64,000 bases of DNA, taken from the NCBI GenBank assembly GCA_910579175.1, contig CAJTTB010000006.1:1-64000 (forward strand), read 5' to 3'. Position numbers and translations under genes: made by a program. Shown piece by piece: positions 45,492 through 53,770 of this stretch (the stretch's first letter is position 1; each line of letters opens with the position of its first letter). Source of the stretch: an uncultured Oscillospiraceae bacterium (GTDB lineage: Bacteria > Bacillota > Clostridia > Oscillospirales > Ruminococcaceae). The notes under the pieces were generated by a model that did no database searches, was not told the origin of the DNA, and saw only the letters and a program-made list of their open reading frames with translations.

Positions 45492-46799
45492 CTATGCTAC
45501 TGTAACGGTCATATACAACTTACTCATAGCGTTTACAACTGTGATAAGGTCAGTAACGACAACGGATTTCTTTGTATCACCCTGTGTAACAGTCACATCA
45601 GAATCTGAAAAGTTTTCAATGGCTCTAATTTCCTGCAATTGTTCATGGTGTTTTACAATATCTGACCAAAGGGAAATTCTTCCCGCTGCATCATTGGGAA
45701 CAACACCCAAATACTTTGTGTTAAATAAAACTGCAATATCATTTGCAATCTGATCCATTACACGCACAGTTTGATTATCCTTAAAAATATCGCCTTGTGT
45801 ATCGGAAGTAGTAACCATTGTGTTGATATCTTCCAACACGCGAATATCAGAGCCAACCTTATGTAGTGTGAATTCTCCTGCCTTGATAGCAGCTTTTAAT
45901 TGGTTCTGCGTATAATTTGTATCAACGATAAATTCACCATTATAAATCTTGTTTTGATTGCTCTTGTTTACCTCACAACCAGCACAAGCACCCGTTACCC
46001 AATAGACAAGACCTGCTTCACTCCAATCTTCATCAAGCACACGATTTTTCACGCTGATTGTGCCGTAATAATCAGCTGCCTTGTTGTAAAGTACAAGCTG
46101 AAATTTGATACCCATTTCATCGCGCAAACGCTTGACAAAAGAAGCAAAAAGTCCTTTTGTAGTATCATCTGTTACCACCACGCCCATTGTATTGTAGGTA
46201 TAAGCTTCAATCTTATCAAGATAAGTCTGATAAGCTGTTCCATCAACAGTACCATTCTCACCACCAGAAAGAGGCGTTGCCGCCGTCGCTGCCAATGTTG
46301 CGGAGGTCTTAAACTTCACAAAGTCGTTCGCAATTAGGTCAGTCGCCTTCGCAACTGTTTGTTCATCAACAACCGCTGTATCAAGTATCGTTTTCACATC
46401 AAATAGAGTATCGTCATCTGCATTTACCTGAATTGTGATTTTTAAATCATTGCCACGAATCCCAGAATGAACCGCTTCTGCAAAGGTATTTTCCGCCTTT
46501 GTACCCCCAGAAGTCAGCCTGTATGCATAAAGAGTTCGTGCGTTTAAAAATAAATCGCGAAGCCCCTTCAACTTGTCATGGGTGTAATCATAGCCGAAAA
46601 TTCTTAAACTATTCTTCTGAAAATCACTATTAGTTACTTCAAATACTTCCCCATCAATACCCCAATCCAACTCAAGAGGCATTGTTACAATACCCCTTTC
46701 AGAAAGAGCGGTATTTGCGGAAGCTGCTGAAATGAAATTGATATATGCACCTGGTAATTCTTTATTTTGTGTTACATAAGTTCCACCACCTAATGCCAT
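45492..46799 (-). CDS. Tail sheath protein (XkdK-like)
   Basis: 435 residues: MALGGGTYVTQNKELPGAYINFISAASANTALSERGIVTMPLELDWGIDGEVFEVT and the C-terminal DQIANDIAVLFNTKYLGVVPNDAAGRISLWSDIVKHHEQLQEIRAIENFSDSDVTV. The contractile sheath; its presence makes this a myovirus-type (R-type) tail. Confidence 0.95.
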   Translation of the reverse strand: MALGGGTYVTQNKELPGAYINFISAASANTALSERGIVTMPLELDWGIDGEVFEVTNSDFQKNSLRIFGYDYTHDKLKGLRDLFLNARTLYAYRLTSGGTKAENTFAEAVHSGIRGNDLKITIQVNADDDTLFDVKTILDTAVVDEQTVAKATDLIANDFVKFKTSATLAATAATPLSGGENGTVDGTAYQTYLDKIEAYTYNTMGVVVTDDTTKGLFASFVKRLRDEMGIKFQLVLYNKAADYYGTISVKNRVLDEDWSEAGLVYWVTGACAGCEVNKSNQNKIYNGEFIVDTNYTQNQLKAAIKAGEFTLHKVGSDIRVLEDINTMVTTSDTQGDIFKDNQTVRVMDQIANDIAVLFNTKYLGVVPNDAAGRISLWSDIVKHHEQLQEIRAIENFSDSDVTVTQGDTKKSVVVTDLITVVNAMSKLYMTVTVA

Positions 46800-46800
46800 A

Positions 46801-47004
46801 TTATCTCACCTGTCCTTTCATATACTTTAAAATCTCTTGTTCTACGGTTTCAACCGTATATTGTTTATCAGGGGAAAGAAGGGCGTTTAAAATATCCTTC
46901 TTATCCTGAAATCGTTCAGCCACAAGCAACTGCTCTTTTGAAAATAAACTTTCAATTTTGTCTGATTCGCTTGTGGCAGTTTTGTCTTTTTTCTTTGCAG
47001 TCAT
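46801..47004 (-). CDS. Small phage protein before the sheath gene
   Basis: 67 residues, charged, with SLFSKEQLLVAERFQDKKDILNALLSPDKQYTVETVEQEILKYMKGQVR, as in short proteins preceding the sheath in PBSX-type clusters. Role unknown. Confidence 0.75.
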   Translation of the reverse strand: MTAKKKDKTATSESDKIESLFSKEQLLVAERFQDKKDILNALLSPDKQYTVETVEQEILKYMKGQVR

Positions 47005-47014
47005 TCACATCACC

Positions 47015-47440
47015 TTATCCTTTCATAGTAACATTTTCAGAAATTTCTTCCATAACATCAGGGGTAACCACCTTGTAAACAAACAGATCATAGTTCACAA
47101 AGAAATTTAACACCCCATCTATTATCTCATACTTCATTTTTGTGCCACGCACCAAATCCCCGGTAACAGTAATATATTCAAGGCACAAAAAAAGCCTTTC
47201 AGCAACCGCATTACACTCTTCTTTCGCTCGGTCTTTGTCATCCGGAAAGTATTGTATGCAGAATTGATTTTCCCTGAAATATCGGTTTTTAAGAAATACT
47301 CGGCTTGTGGGATTTATACAGAACAGAAAAAAACAGGGTTCACTTAGACCCTGTTCAATCGATTCTGTATAAATAATATATTCATCACCAAATTCAGCAT
47401 TTAAGGAAACACCGATTGATTCAATTATAGAATTTATCAT
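47015..47440 (-). CDS. Phage tail terminator-like protein (DUF6838 / XkdJ-YqbJ position)
   Basis: 141 residues from ATG 47440 (GAGGAG 8 nt upstream), overlapping the previous stop as ATGA. INSIIESIGVSLNAEFGDEYIIYTESIEQGLSEPCFFLF..RFLKNRYFRENQFCIQYFPDD. Likely ends the tail tube on the head-proximal side; in a headless particle it would cap the tail. Confidence 0.8.
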   Translation of the reverse strand: MINSIIESIGVSLNAEFGDEYIIYTESIEQGLSEPCFFLFCINPTSRVFLKNRYFRENQFCIQYFPDDKDRAKEECNAVAERLFLCLEYITVTGDLVRGTKMKYEIIDGVLNFFVNYDLFVYKVVTPDVMEEISENVTMKG

Positions 47441-47622
47441 TGTAAACACTCCTCTAAAAACTTTTTAATTTTGCTTTTAAACACTTTAAGAACGATATTC
47501 TGTATTTTCTGTTTTGAAATCTCAAGCATAAAATGACCTTGAATCCACCTGCTATGATTGGTCGTCTGGTACTCATATTTCACATAACGTACATACTTAA
47601 TCAGATTGATTATCTCAATCAC
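47437..47622 (-). pseudogene. C-terminal remnant of an HK97-gp10-like tail completion protein
   Basis: 61 residues from GTG 47622 (GGAGAG upstream). NHSRWIQGHFMLEISKQKIQNIVLKVFKSKIKKFLEECLQ matches the C-terminal end of HK97 gp10-like proteins (usual total about 120-150 residues); the N-terminal half is missing. It marks one edge of the head-module deletion. May still be translated because it is coupled (ATGA) to the next gene. Confidence 0.65.
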
Positions 47623-48176
47623 AGGACTCTCCCCATTTCAGAACACTTTTCTCTACTCCACTAATGAAAAAGAATGCTTTTTTAGCACTTTGTCGGTTTT
47701 CAATCGTTTTTATACCTTTCAAAATGTTTCCTACAAAACATAAAACTATCTGAATTTTACAATCGGCTATCAATTTGTTATGTGTTCATACCATATGTAT
47801 TAGAACAATATCTTTGAAAATTTCCTGTGTATCAGTGGTATTTTTGTCCTACAAAAGTTCAAGTTACCGTTCAATATAGGCTTTATCAAGTTTTCCTATT
47901 CCATCTATCTAAGTGTTTTTCACAAATATTTTATCTAAATTACTATCTGTGTAACATTGCAATCAGATATTTTTAGAAAAACTTCTTTTCCCTCGCATTC
48001 ATAAACAATAACTCTCTTTTATGCAAGTTGGTTTTCATCAAACATTTTCCTGATAAATAAAAAACCACTGATTCTGCCAAAAATCGGCTATGAATTTCTT
48101 ACTTGAAAAACAAAAAAATCAGCAGGTTTTCCTTGCTGACTTTTCATAATATATAATACCTCTTTATTATCATAAG
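47623..48176. other. Gene-free scar where head genes would lie; likely tail-operon promoter region
   Basis: 554 bp without an ORF of coding character. In intact phages of this layout terminase, portal, protease, capsid and connector genes lie here. A weak minus-strand promoter candidate is TTTGTA (47737-47732), 17-bp spacer, TATAAA (47714-47709). The replication-operon terminator is at its right end. Confidence 0.6.
48112..48140 (-). terminator. Terminator of the replication operon
   Basis: On the minus strand: GTCAGCAAG, 5-nt loop, CTGCTGA stem partner, then seven T. Separates replication and tail transcripts. Confidence 0.85.
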
Positions 48177-48386
48177 TTACAATATGAATGATATAGGTTT
48201 TAATTGGTTTGCATAGGTTATTTGAAAATCTTCCAAAGCATAACCATGTAATTCTACTGCATACTGATATGTAAAGTTCATTTCAATGGAGATTGTTTCA
48301 AACTTCTTGAATTTCACATATTCTTTTTCAAAATTAATGATTCTATCCATCAAGTTTACAAATAAAATATCTTCACAAAAACTCAC
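48177..48386 (-). CDS. Small element protein, unknown
   Basis: 69 residues from GTG 48386 with a weak ribosome site, last before the terminator. MSFCEDILFVNLMDRIINFEKEYVKFKKFETISIEMNFTYQYAVELHG: single soluble domain, no motif recognised. Confidence 0.45.
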   Translation of the reverse strand: MSFCEDILFVNLMDRIINFEKEYVKFKKFETISIEMNFTYQYAVELHGYALEDFQITYANQLKPISFIL

Positions 48387-48427
48387 TTACATCTTCTCTT
48401 GATACTTTGCGACTTTAAACGCAAATT

Positions 48428-49714
48428 TCATCTTTGTTCCTGTAAGATATACTTGTGATATTGTGGATACCAGTTAAATTTGACTGTTCCAGTCCCTCCA
48501 TGACGGTTTTTCACAATCTGCAATGAAGCATTCAAAAACTCATCTCCCAATAACAGTTGCTCACCTTTTTCTGCCCTGATAAACATTACAGTATCAGCGT
48601 CATTCCCAATATTATCTGACCCTTTTAAATCCCCTAAAATAGATACACTTTCTTTTCGATATTCCACCTCTCTCTTTTGCTGTACCAATACAACAAATGC
48701 AATATTTTCCTTCATTGCAATCTGTTTGAGTACTTTAGAAGTCTGTTGTAAGCTCTCCCAGTGCTTTTTCTGTTCATCTTGTGCCATTAGTCCAATATGG
48801 TCCATAAAAACCACTTGTGGTCTATGCTGTCTAATTTTATTTGCTACGTCATAGGTGGTCAAGTTTTGTTGTTCATCTAAAACAAGAGACATCTTCCCCA
48901 ATGTATCTAAGATTATTTGAATACTATCGTTTTCTTCTTTATTTAAATTCTTATCACGCAGTTTTACACTATTAATTTTTGCTACTCTTGAAACAATTCT
49001 CTCCATGATTTGCACTCTTGGCATTTCCATACTCAAATATAATACAGGAATACCCTCTTTCGCCATACAGGTTGCCAAATAGATAGCAAAGTCACTTTTT
49101 CCCATTCCGGAACGTCCAGACAGCACATTGTAACTTTTCGGTTGTAAACCTCCTAACAGATAATCCAGCCGACTAATCCCAGTTTTATGTGCTTCTTTCT
49201 TCAGGGAATACAAATGGTTTAAGTATTCGATAATACTATCCACCATATCCATCGATGTAGAACAATCTTCGATTTTGGTCAATTCATCTTGTACCTGCAC
49301 CACTTTTTGAAAACAGTCCAGTACTTTTGATACTTCTGTACCAAAGTCTATCTCTCCCAATAAGTTTTGCAAATCCTTTTTGAGCAACCTCAACCGATAG
49401 CCAGAAAATACCTGTGTCACATGATGAGGGATTGTTACAGGTGTCATATAATATCCCAAACACTCTACCACTAATGCTTTTCTTTGTTCCAGTTCACCTG
49501 TTTTCATCGCTTCCAATACGGATGCAGTATCAATTGCATGTTGCTGCTGATAAATGTCTCGAATTGCTCCAAACAGCTCTGACATCGGTTTAACAGAAAA
49601 ACACTTTGGGGTGAGTTTTGACAAAATATAGTTAAAATTTTCATCAGAAATATCAGGAGATAGCAATGCCCCTAACAGCGTTTTCTCGCTTTCTTCAACT
49701 AATTGCTGTATCAT
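48428..49714 (-). CDS. DnaB-like replicative helicase
   Basis: 428 residues. N-terminal DnaB domain (EKTLLGALLSPDISDENF), RecA core with Walker A GRSGMGKSD, VLYLSMEMPRVQIMERIVSRVA, Walker B VVFMDHIGLM, and LKGSDNIGNDADTVMFIRAE plus VKNRHGGTG. Overlaps the initiator gene by 4 nt, forming a replication operon. Confidence 0.93.
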   Translation of the reverse strand: MIQQLVEESEKTLLGALLSPDISDENFNYILSKLTPKCFSVKPMSELFGAIRDIYQQQHAIDTASVLEAMKTGELEQRKALVVECLGYYMTPVTIPHHVTQVFSGYRLRLLKKDLQNLLGEIDFGTEVSKVLDCFQKVVQVQDELTKIEDCSTSMDMVDSIIEYLNHLYSLKKEAHKTGISRLDYLLGGLQPKSYNVLSGRSGMGKSDFAIYLATCMAKEGIPVLYLSMEMPRVQIMERIVSRVAKINSVKLRDKNLNKEENDSIQIILDTLGKMSLVLDEQQNLTTYDVANKIRQHRPQVVFMDHIGLMAQDEQKKHWESLQQTSKVLKQIAMKENIAFVVLVQQKREVEYRKESVSILGDLKGSDNIGNDADTVMFIRAEKGEQLLLGDEFLNASLQIVKNRHGGTGTVKFNWYPQYHKYILQEQR

Positions 49715-50505
49715 GCAAACAACTCCTTCATTGACATCTTGCGTATTTGATCAGGTGGCAATGGGTGGTCTGTGGCAATGATTTCCTCCATTGTGGGTAT
49801 GTGTACTTCTTGGAGTACTTCTGACTGGAGTTGTCCATCTGATGATTCTAGTTCATCATTCCAGCGTTTCCCCTCTAGCCAAGTTACCGGAGAAGGTATG
49901 TATTGCATTTGCTGCCATTGTAAGCTTCTCTTTTGTTTTTCCAAAGCAGTTAGCATAATATTTAAAAGCTCATCATCAACACCTAGGTTTATAAACACTT
50001 TCTTTGCCTGTTGTTCAGCTATCTTTTTTGGATAGAGTTCCCAAAATCGTTCAAAGCGTAGGAGCACTTTTTCTTTTTTATTTATTTTTTCTTTTTTATT
50101 TATTTTTTGTTTATATATATCTACGCTTTGTGCTACTCTTTCTACTTCGTTTTGTACTACTCTTTCTACTACAGTTTCTGATTTTACCTCGCTTTGTACT
50201 TCTCCTATCATTTCATTTTTGAAAGGAAAATCTTCCATTTTATATCGACTGGGTATTCCTTTTTTTCCTTTTTGATAGTCTATCAACCCTGCTTTTATTA
50301 ATTCATCTCTCACTTTGATTAAGGTGGCTTCTCGACTTACCTTAATGGCTGCCATCAGTCTTTGATTATCCACTGAAATCCACTCAATCCAACCACTTTT
50401 ATTAAATAAATTCATCAACTTATACCATAATAACTGAGCTGAACTTGATAGATAATTCGTTTCTAACCACTGTTCAAAACCATTTATCTGTTTGATGTAA
50501 TTCAT
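49711..50505 (-). CDS. Phage replication initiator (winged-helix N-terminus, DnaD-like role)
   Basis: 264 residues. Winged helix (about 5-95: WLETNYLSSSAQLLWYKLMNLFNKSGWIEWISVDNQRLMAAIKVSREATLIKVRDELIKAGLIDY), a repetitive linker (EVQSEVKSETVVERVVQNEVERVAQS, KINKKEKINKKEK), and a C-terminal domain with FWELYPKKIAEQQAKKVF..PSPVTWLEGKRWNDE typical of replication proteins. Loads the helicase encoded next. The linker DNA is internally repeated and probably length-variable. Confidence 0.85.
   Translation of the reverse strand: MNYIKQINGFEQWLETNYLSSSAQLLWYKLMNLFNKSGWIEWISVDNQRLMAAIKVSREATLIKVRDELIKAGLIDYQKGKKGIPSRYKMEDFPFKNEMIGEVQSEVKSETVVERVVQNEVERVAQSVDIYKQKINKKEKINKKEKVLLRFERFWELYPKKIAEQQAKKVFINLGVDDELLNIMLTALEKQKRSLQWQQMQYIPSPVTWLEGKRWNDELESSDGQLQSEVLQEVHIPTMEEIIATDHPLPPDQIRKMSMKELFA
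50069..50112. repeat. 18-bp tandem repeat inside the initiator gene
   Basis: Two and a bit units of TTTTTCTTTTTTATTTAT (plus strand), coding the K-I-N-K-K-E linker repeat. In-frame unit length (18 bp) allows copy changes without frameshift. Confidence 0.7.
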
Positions 50506-50663
50506 TTTTCACACTCCTCTAAAGATGAATCTTCCTGACTCTTGATTATTCAATCATATATTTTTTATTTTTCTCTCTTGACAAATCTTGATAATTGTTC
50601 TATTATAATAGATTTTTTTATGTGCTCCCCGTCTAGAAAATTCATTCTGGCGAGGAGCTTTTC

Positions 50664-50861
50664 TCATTCCCTTTCTTTATCTCTCAATCTGCAAACATCT
50701 ATAGTATGATAAGCTGCGATACTTCCTATAATAAACGCCATCGCAATACAAAGACCACTTAGTAATTTATCTGACATCATTGCTAGACGAATCAATAAGA
50801 TAACACCTATTGTAGAACTAACTGCTAATACAGCACTTACAAAATACAATGCCTTTTTCAA
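50664..50861 (-). CDS. Small two-helix membrane protein of the element
   Basis: 65 residues from TTG 50861 with a weak site. Helices ALYFVSAVLAVSSTIGVILLI and GLCIAMAFIIGSIAAYHTI. Unknown. Confidence 0.5.
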   Translation of the reverse strand: MKKALYFVSAVLAVSSTIGVILLIRLAMMSDKLLSGLCIAMAFIIGSIAAYHTIDVCRLRDKERE

Positions 50862-51010
50862 TTTTTTTACCTACTTTCTTCCTGTTGAATTTAAACTAAT
50901 CCGCATTTGTGGGTATTGATGTTTTATCCTGGCTATTATTTCTAATGCTTTTCTCATTTAGATAAATCATTAAAATTGATTTTTCATTTTATCTGCTTTT
51001 CCTTTTTTTG

Positions 51011-51238
51011 CTATCCATATAATCTAGACATCTCTTGACCCACATTTTTCATCATTTGTACTTTATGTTTTTCAAATTCTTCTTTTGACATATACCTTTC
51101 TTCTTCAGTATAGGTTGTTGTATAGGTACCATCTTTATTTCTGACAGAGACATAAGAATATGTAGCAATATCTAAAACTTCATTTGTTTCTTTGATAATA
51201 ATGTGAGCAGATGCTTTGCCCCGATAAATTTTAGGCAT
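51011..51238 (-). CDS. Small soluble element protein, unknown
   Basis: 75 residues from ATG 51238 (AAAGGAGG 8 nt upstream). MPKIYRGKASAHIIIKETNEVLDIATYSYVSVRNKDGTYTTTYTEEERYMSKEEFEKHK: beta-rich front, helical tail. Candidate excision (directionality) factor only by place and size; no evidence of DNA binding. Confidence 0.6.
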   Translation of the reverse strand: MPKIYRGKASAHIIIKETNEVLDIATYSYVSVRNKDGTYTTTYTEEERYMSKEEFEKHKVQMMKNVGQEMSRLYG

Positions 51239-51318
51239 ATTTATCACCTCCTTTTAATCTATGTATTGCAAATCTTGTCTTATACATTTTTTCTTGCTGA
51301 TATCTTCCTTCTGTGTTA

Positions 51319-51507
51319 TTATAAAAAAAACAATTCTTCTACTGCGCTATTTAATATATCCGCTATTATCAGAGCTGTTAATACATCTGATAAACGTTCA
51401 CCACTCTCATATCGTTGATATGTTCTTTCTGATATTTTGGCTTTCTTTGCAACTTCCACTTGCGATAAGCCCTTTTCTTTGCGTTTTTCTTTCAATTTAT
51501 TTTTCAT
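51319..51507 (-). CDS. XRE-family HTH (Cro-like)
   Basis: 62 residues: MKNKLKEKRKEKGLSQVEVAKKAKISERTYQRYESGERLS, then VLTALIIADILN. First gene left of the divergent promoter region; likely the early (Cro-side) regulator. Confidence 0.85.
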   Translation of the reverse strand: MKNKLKEKRKEKGLSQVEVAKKAKISERTYQRYESGERLSDVLTALIIADILNSAVEELFFL

Positions 51508-51526
51508 ATCACCTTCCCCTTTCTAA

Positions 51527-51556
51527 ATTGCATCACGTCCAATTGTTCGTTGTCAA
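51527..51556 (-). promoter_or_regulatory. Leftward early promoter in the divergent regulator region
   Basis: Minus strand TTGACA (51556-51551), 18-bp spacer, TGCAAT (51532-51527). Lies between the Cro-like gene and the CI-like gene at 51580. Confidence 0.5.
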
Positions 51557-51579
51557 GTAAAATCTTTGGAGTAATTAGA

Positions 51580-51801
51580 ATGTTTCATTTTGGTGAACAT
51601 CTAAAAAAAATTCGTATCTCGAAGCAATTAACTCAAAAACAATTAGCCGCTTTAATCCACAGTACAGAACGTGGTATTCAACGTTATGAATCTGGAGAAA
51701 GGAAACCTAATTTTGATGCTATTATTGGTTTATGTAAAGCGTTAAATGTTTCTGCCGATTATTTGCTGGGTAGAACAGATAACCCTGAAATAAACAAATA
51801 A
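51580..51801 (+). CDS. XRE-family HTH repressor (CI-like)
   Basis: 73 residues from ATG 51580 (TTGGAGT upstream). MFHFGEHLKKIRISKQLTQKQLAALIHSTERGIQRYESGERKPNFDAIIGLCKALNVSADYLLGRTDNPEINK. Shares the ADYLLGRTDNPE tail with two later regulators. Confidence 0.85.
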   Translation: MFHFGEHLKKIRISKQLTQKQLAALIHSTERGIQRYESGERKPNFDAIIGLCKALNVSADYLLGRTDNPEINK

Positions 51802-51807
51802 TTGTCG

Positions 51808-51999
51808 CTATTCTAATAAATTATTTAATTCGCACCCTAGCGCGTCTGCAATTTCTTTCCCGATTTGTAAAGACGGATTTTTGGTCCCTCGTTCAATCTG
51901 ACATAACATTGCTTGAGAAATTCCAACTTGTTCTGCTACACATATTTGTGTTAGCTTTTTTTCTTCTCTAATTCGGCGAATATTTTCACCTACATTCAC
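51808..51999 (-). CDS. XRE-family HTH regulator
   Basis: 63 residues from GTG 51999 (AAGGAGG 8 nt upstream). VGENIRRIREEKKLTQICVAEQVGISQAMLCQIERGTKNPSLQIGKEIADALGCELNNLLE. Convergent with 51580 and divergent from 52241. Confidence 0.82.
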   Translation of the reverse strand: MNVGENIRRIREEKKLTQICVAEQVGISQAMLCQIERGTKNPSLQIGKEIADALGCELNNLLE

Positions 52000-52158
52000 T
52001 TCTTGCACCTCCTTAAAATTGTTATAATAATAGCCAAATCTGCTACTATAATGCACAAATCAATCGCAATCTGAAACCATTTCATTTGTTTCTTACCCAT
52101 TGTCTTAACCTCTTTTTTATGATATTATTAAATTAATCGCTTAACTTGGTTATATTGT

Positions 52159-52207
52159 ATCACGAAATTTCTTGATTGTAAATATATTAATCACGATTTT
52201 TCTTGAA
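52159..52207 (+). promoter_or_regulatory. Operator pair upstream of the 52241 regulator
   Basis: ATCACGAAATTTCTTGAT (52159-52176, near palindrome) and a second copy ATCACGATTTTTCTTGAA (52190-52207), 31 bp apart. Confidence 0.7.
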
Positions 52208-52240
52208 TTTATGTTCTACACAAAAATGGAGGAAATGATT

Positions 52241-52468
52241 ATGTATAATGCACAAGAACTTGTACAGCGTATTAAAAGTCAGGCAAAACAGCAAAACATT
52301 CTTATTCGTGATATGCTATCCGAATGTGATTTAAGCATCAATGCAATTAGCCAAATTTCTAATAAAAAAGGTTTATCTTCTTTTTCTCTCGCTCGAATCG
52401 CCGACTATCTTGATTGTTCTGTAGACTACTTACTAGGTAGAACAGATAACCCAGAAGTAAATAAATAA
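52241..52468 (+). CDS. Small HTH regulator, duplicate A
   Basis: 75 residues from ATG 52241 (GGAGG upstream). MYNAQELVQRIKSQAKQQNILIRDMLSECDLSINAISQISNKKGLSSFSLARIADYLDCSVDYLLGRTDNPEVNK. Paralogue of 52641 (same length and C-terminus) with a different N-terminal/recognition part. Confidence 0.82.
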   Translation: MYNAQELVQRIKSQAKQQNILIRDMLSECDLSINAISQISNKKGLSSFSLARIADYLDCSVDYLLGRTDNPEVNK

Positions 52469-52530
52469 CAAATTCATTGCGGTTATTTCTTGTCCGTCGT
52501 CTTGACCTCTCTTTTTGCGGTATATTTAAG

Positions 52531-52607
52531 TTAATCGCTTAACTTGGTCATATTATATCACTCTATAGCATGATAATCAATTAATTTTTCATGTTATAGC
52601 ATGATTA
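52531..52607 (+). promoter_or_regulatory. Duplicated leader block and operator pair of the 52641 regulator
   Basis: The block TTAATCGCTTAACTTGGT (52531-52548) repeats 52133-52150. After it the operators differ from copy A: TATAGCATGATAA (52564-52576) and TATAGCATGATTA (52595-52607), again 31 bp apart. Confidence 0.72.
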
Positions 52608-52640
52608 CTTATGTTATATACAAAATAGGAGGTAATTTTT

Positions 52641-52868
52641 ATGTATGTTACACAAGATATTGCTAATAGAATCAAGTTATGTTTAAAAACACAACATAAA
52701 AGTACAAAAGATATGCTTTCTTCCCTAAATATGGGCATTAACGCTATATCAGAATTTTCAAAAGGAAAACAAATGTCTTGTATTAGCCTCGCCCGAATTG
52801 CCGACTATTTAGGCTGTTCTGTAGACTATTTACTTGGGAGGACAGATAACCCAGAAGTAAACCAGTAA
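52641..52868 (+). CDS. Small HTH regulator, duplicate B
   Basis: 75 residues, GGAGG upstream. MYVTQDIANRIKLCLKTQHKSTKDMLSSLNMGINAISEFSKGKQMSCISLARIADYLGCSVDYLLGRTDNPEVNQ. Tandem paralogue of 52241; probable self-regulated through its own operator pair. Confidence 0.82.
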   Translation: MYVTQDIANRIKLCLKTQHKSTKDMLSSLNMGINAISEFSKGKQMSCISLARIADYLGCSVDYLLGRTDNPEVNQ

Positions 52869-53171
52869 GGGAAGGAATCCAAGCTGGAACAATGTAGCCC
52901 TTTATGCCGTTTTGGTTGACAGCTTGTGGGGTATCATGTTTCCGTCGCAAGAGATGAATTAACCAAATTAGAACAACGCTTTCAAAATGAAGTTGCAATT
53001 TGTAAAATATTTGAAATGTTCAAATTATTCCTCAGTTCTGAATAGTTTGAAATCTGATACTTTACAAAATTATATTGAATTCAAAATATAAAAAGAATCA
53101 GAAAAGGTATTTTGAACTTAAAACATATAAATCTTAAAAAGCCAATTTCAAATTCAGAACAGAAATTTATT
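52869..53171. other. Region with decayed coding sequence
   Basis: After the duplicate-B gene. The frame LVGYHVSVARDELTKLEQRFQNEVAICKIFEMFKLFLSSE ending about 53044 has coding character but no start, and may be a gene remnant. Confidence 0.4.
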
Positions 53172-53321
53172 ATGAGTACAAAGAACAGGGTTATTGCTGG
53201 AGATTATGCCGGAAAACAAGTTTTAGGTGGTGAGGCTGCACAAGCAGGAATTGCTTTGGGGTTTATAAAGCAACTATATTTCAACAAAATAACCGTTGAA
53301 AGCCTACCCTATTCGATATAG
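53172..53321 (+). pseudogene. N-terminal fragment of a small element protein
   Basis: From ATG 53172: MSTKNRVIAGDYAGKQVLGGEAAQAGIALGFIKQLYFNKITVESLPYSI. The front half resembles small Firmicutes proteins starting ...RVIAGDYAGK; it breaks off after VES, where a different gene fragment is joined. Confidence 0.5.
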
Positions 53322-53616
53322 TGTAAATCCACCAACAAAGATTTATTCAATAAATAAATCAGAAGAATTGTTCTTTGAACAGTTATTTTTAAATTTAACA
53401 GAAATAGAAAATTCAAACATTCAACTTCCTCGAATGTCAGATGGTACTCTATTGGTTGAATATAATCGTTACCCCATCGGAAAAGTGAAATTACAAGGAA
53501 GAAATCATTATATTTAAGTATTGAAAGGCTTATACACAGCAAAGACATTTGAAGGAAAAGTTAAAATGCTGCTTCCCTATATTGAAGAATGGATAAACTA
53601 TTTAAGAAAACTTTGA
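53296..53616 (+). pseudogene. Element gene fragment with an in-frame TAA
   Basis: PPTKIYSINKSEELFFEQLFLNLTEIENSN..MSDGTLLVEYNRYPIGKVKLQGRNHYI, then TAA (53515-53517), then in the same frame VLKGLYTAKTFEGKVKMLLPYIEEWINYLRKL and TGA at 53614. The join HYI(Q)VLKGLY fits the usual sequence of this mobile-element protein, so CAA to TAA. The true start is unclear. Confidence 0.7.
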
Positions 53617-53625
53617 AAACAAAAA

Positions 53626-53657
53626 TCCCCCATTGATGTTATAGCACCAATGGGGGA
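53626..53657 (-). terminator. Hairpin before the recombinase gene
   Basis: TCCCCCATTG / CAATGGGGGA, 10-bp stem; a T tract follows on the minus strand. Shields the recombinase from opposing transcription. Confidence 0.65.
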
Positions 53658-53770
53658 AATCACTATCAAACAAAATAAAGTATCAATCAGACACCCTATC
53701 TATATGATATCATACCTGATTTTTTAAGACCTCTCACCGTTTCCGTTTTATAAAGAAAGGAATATTATTT

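Noticed and set aside
24799..53517. Two in-frame CAA-to-TAA changes could mean that TAA is read as glutamine
   Set aside because: Most intact genes in the window end in TAA at the correct place, so the code is standard. These are separate nonsense mutations in dispensable genes.
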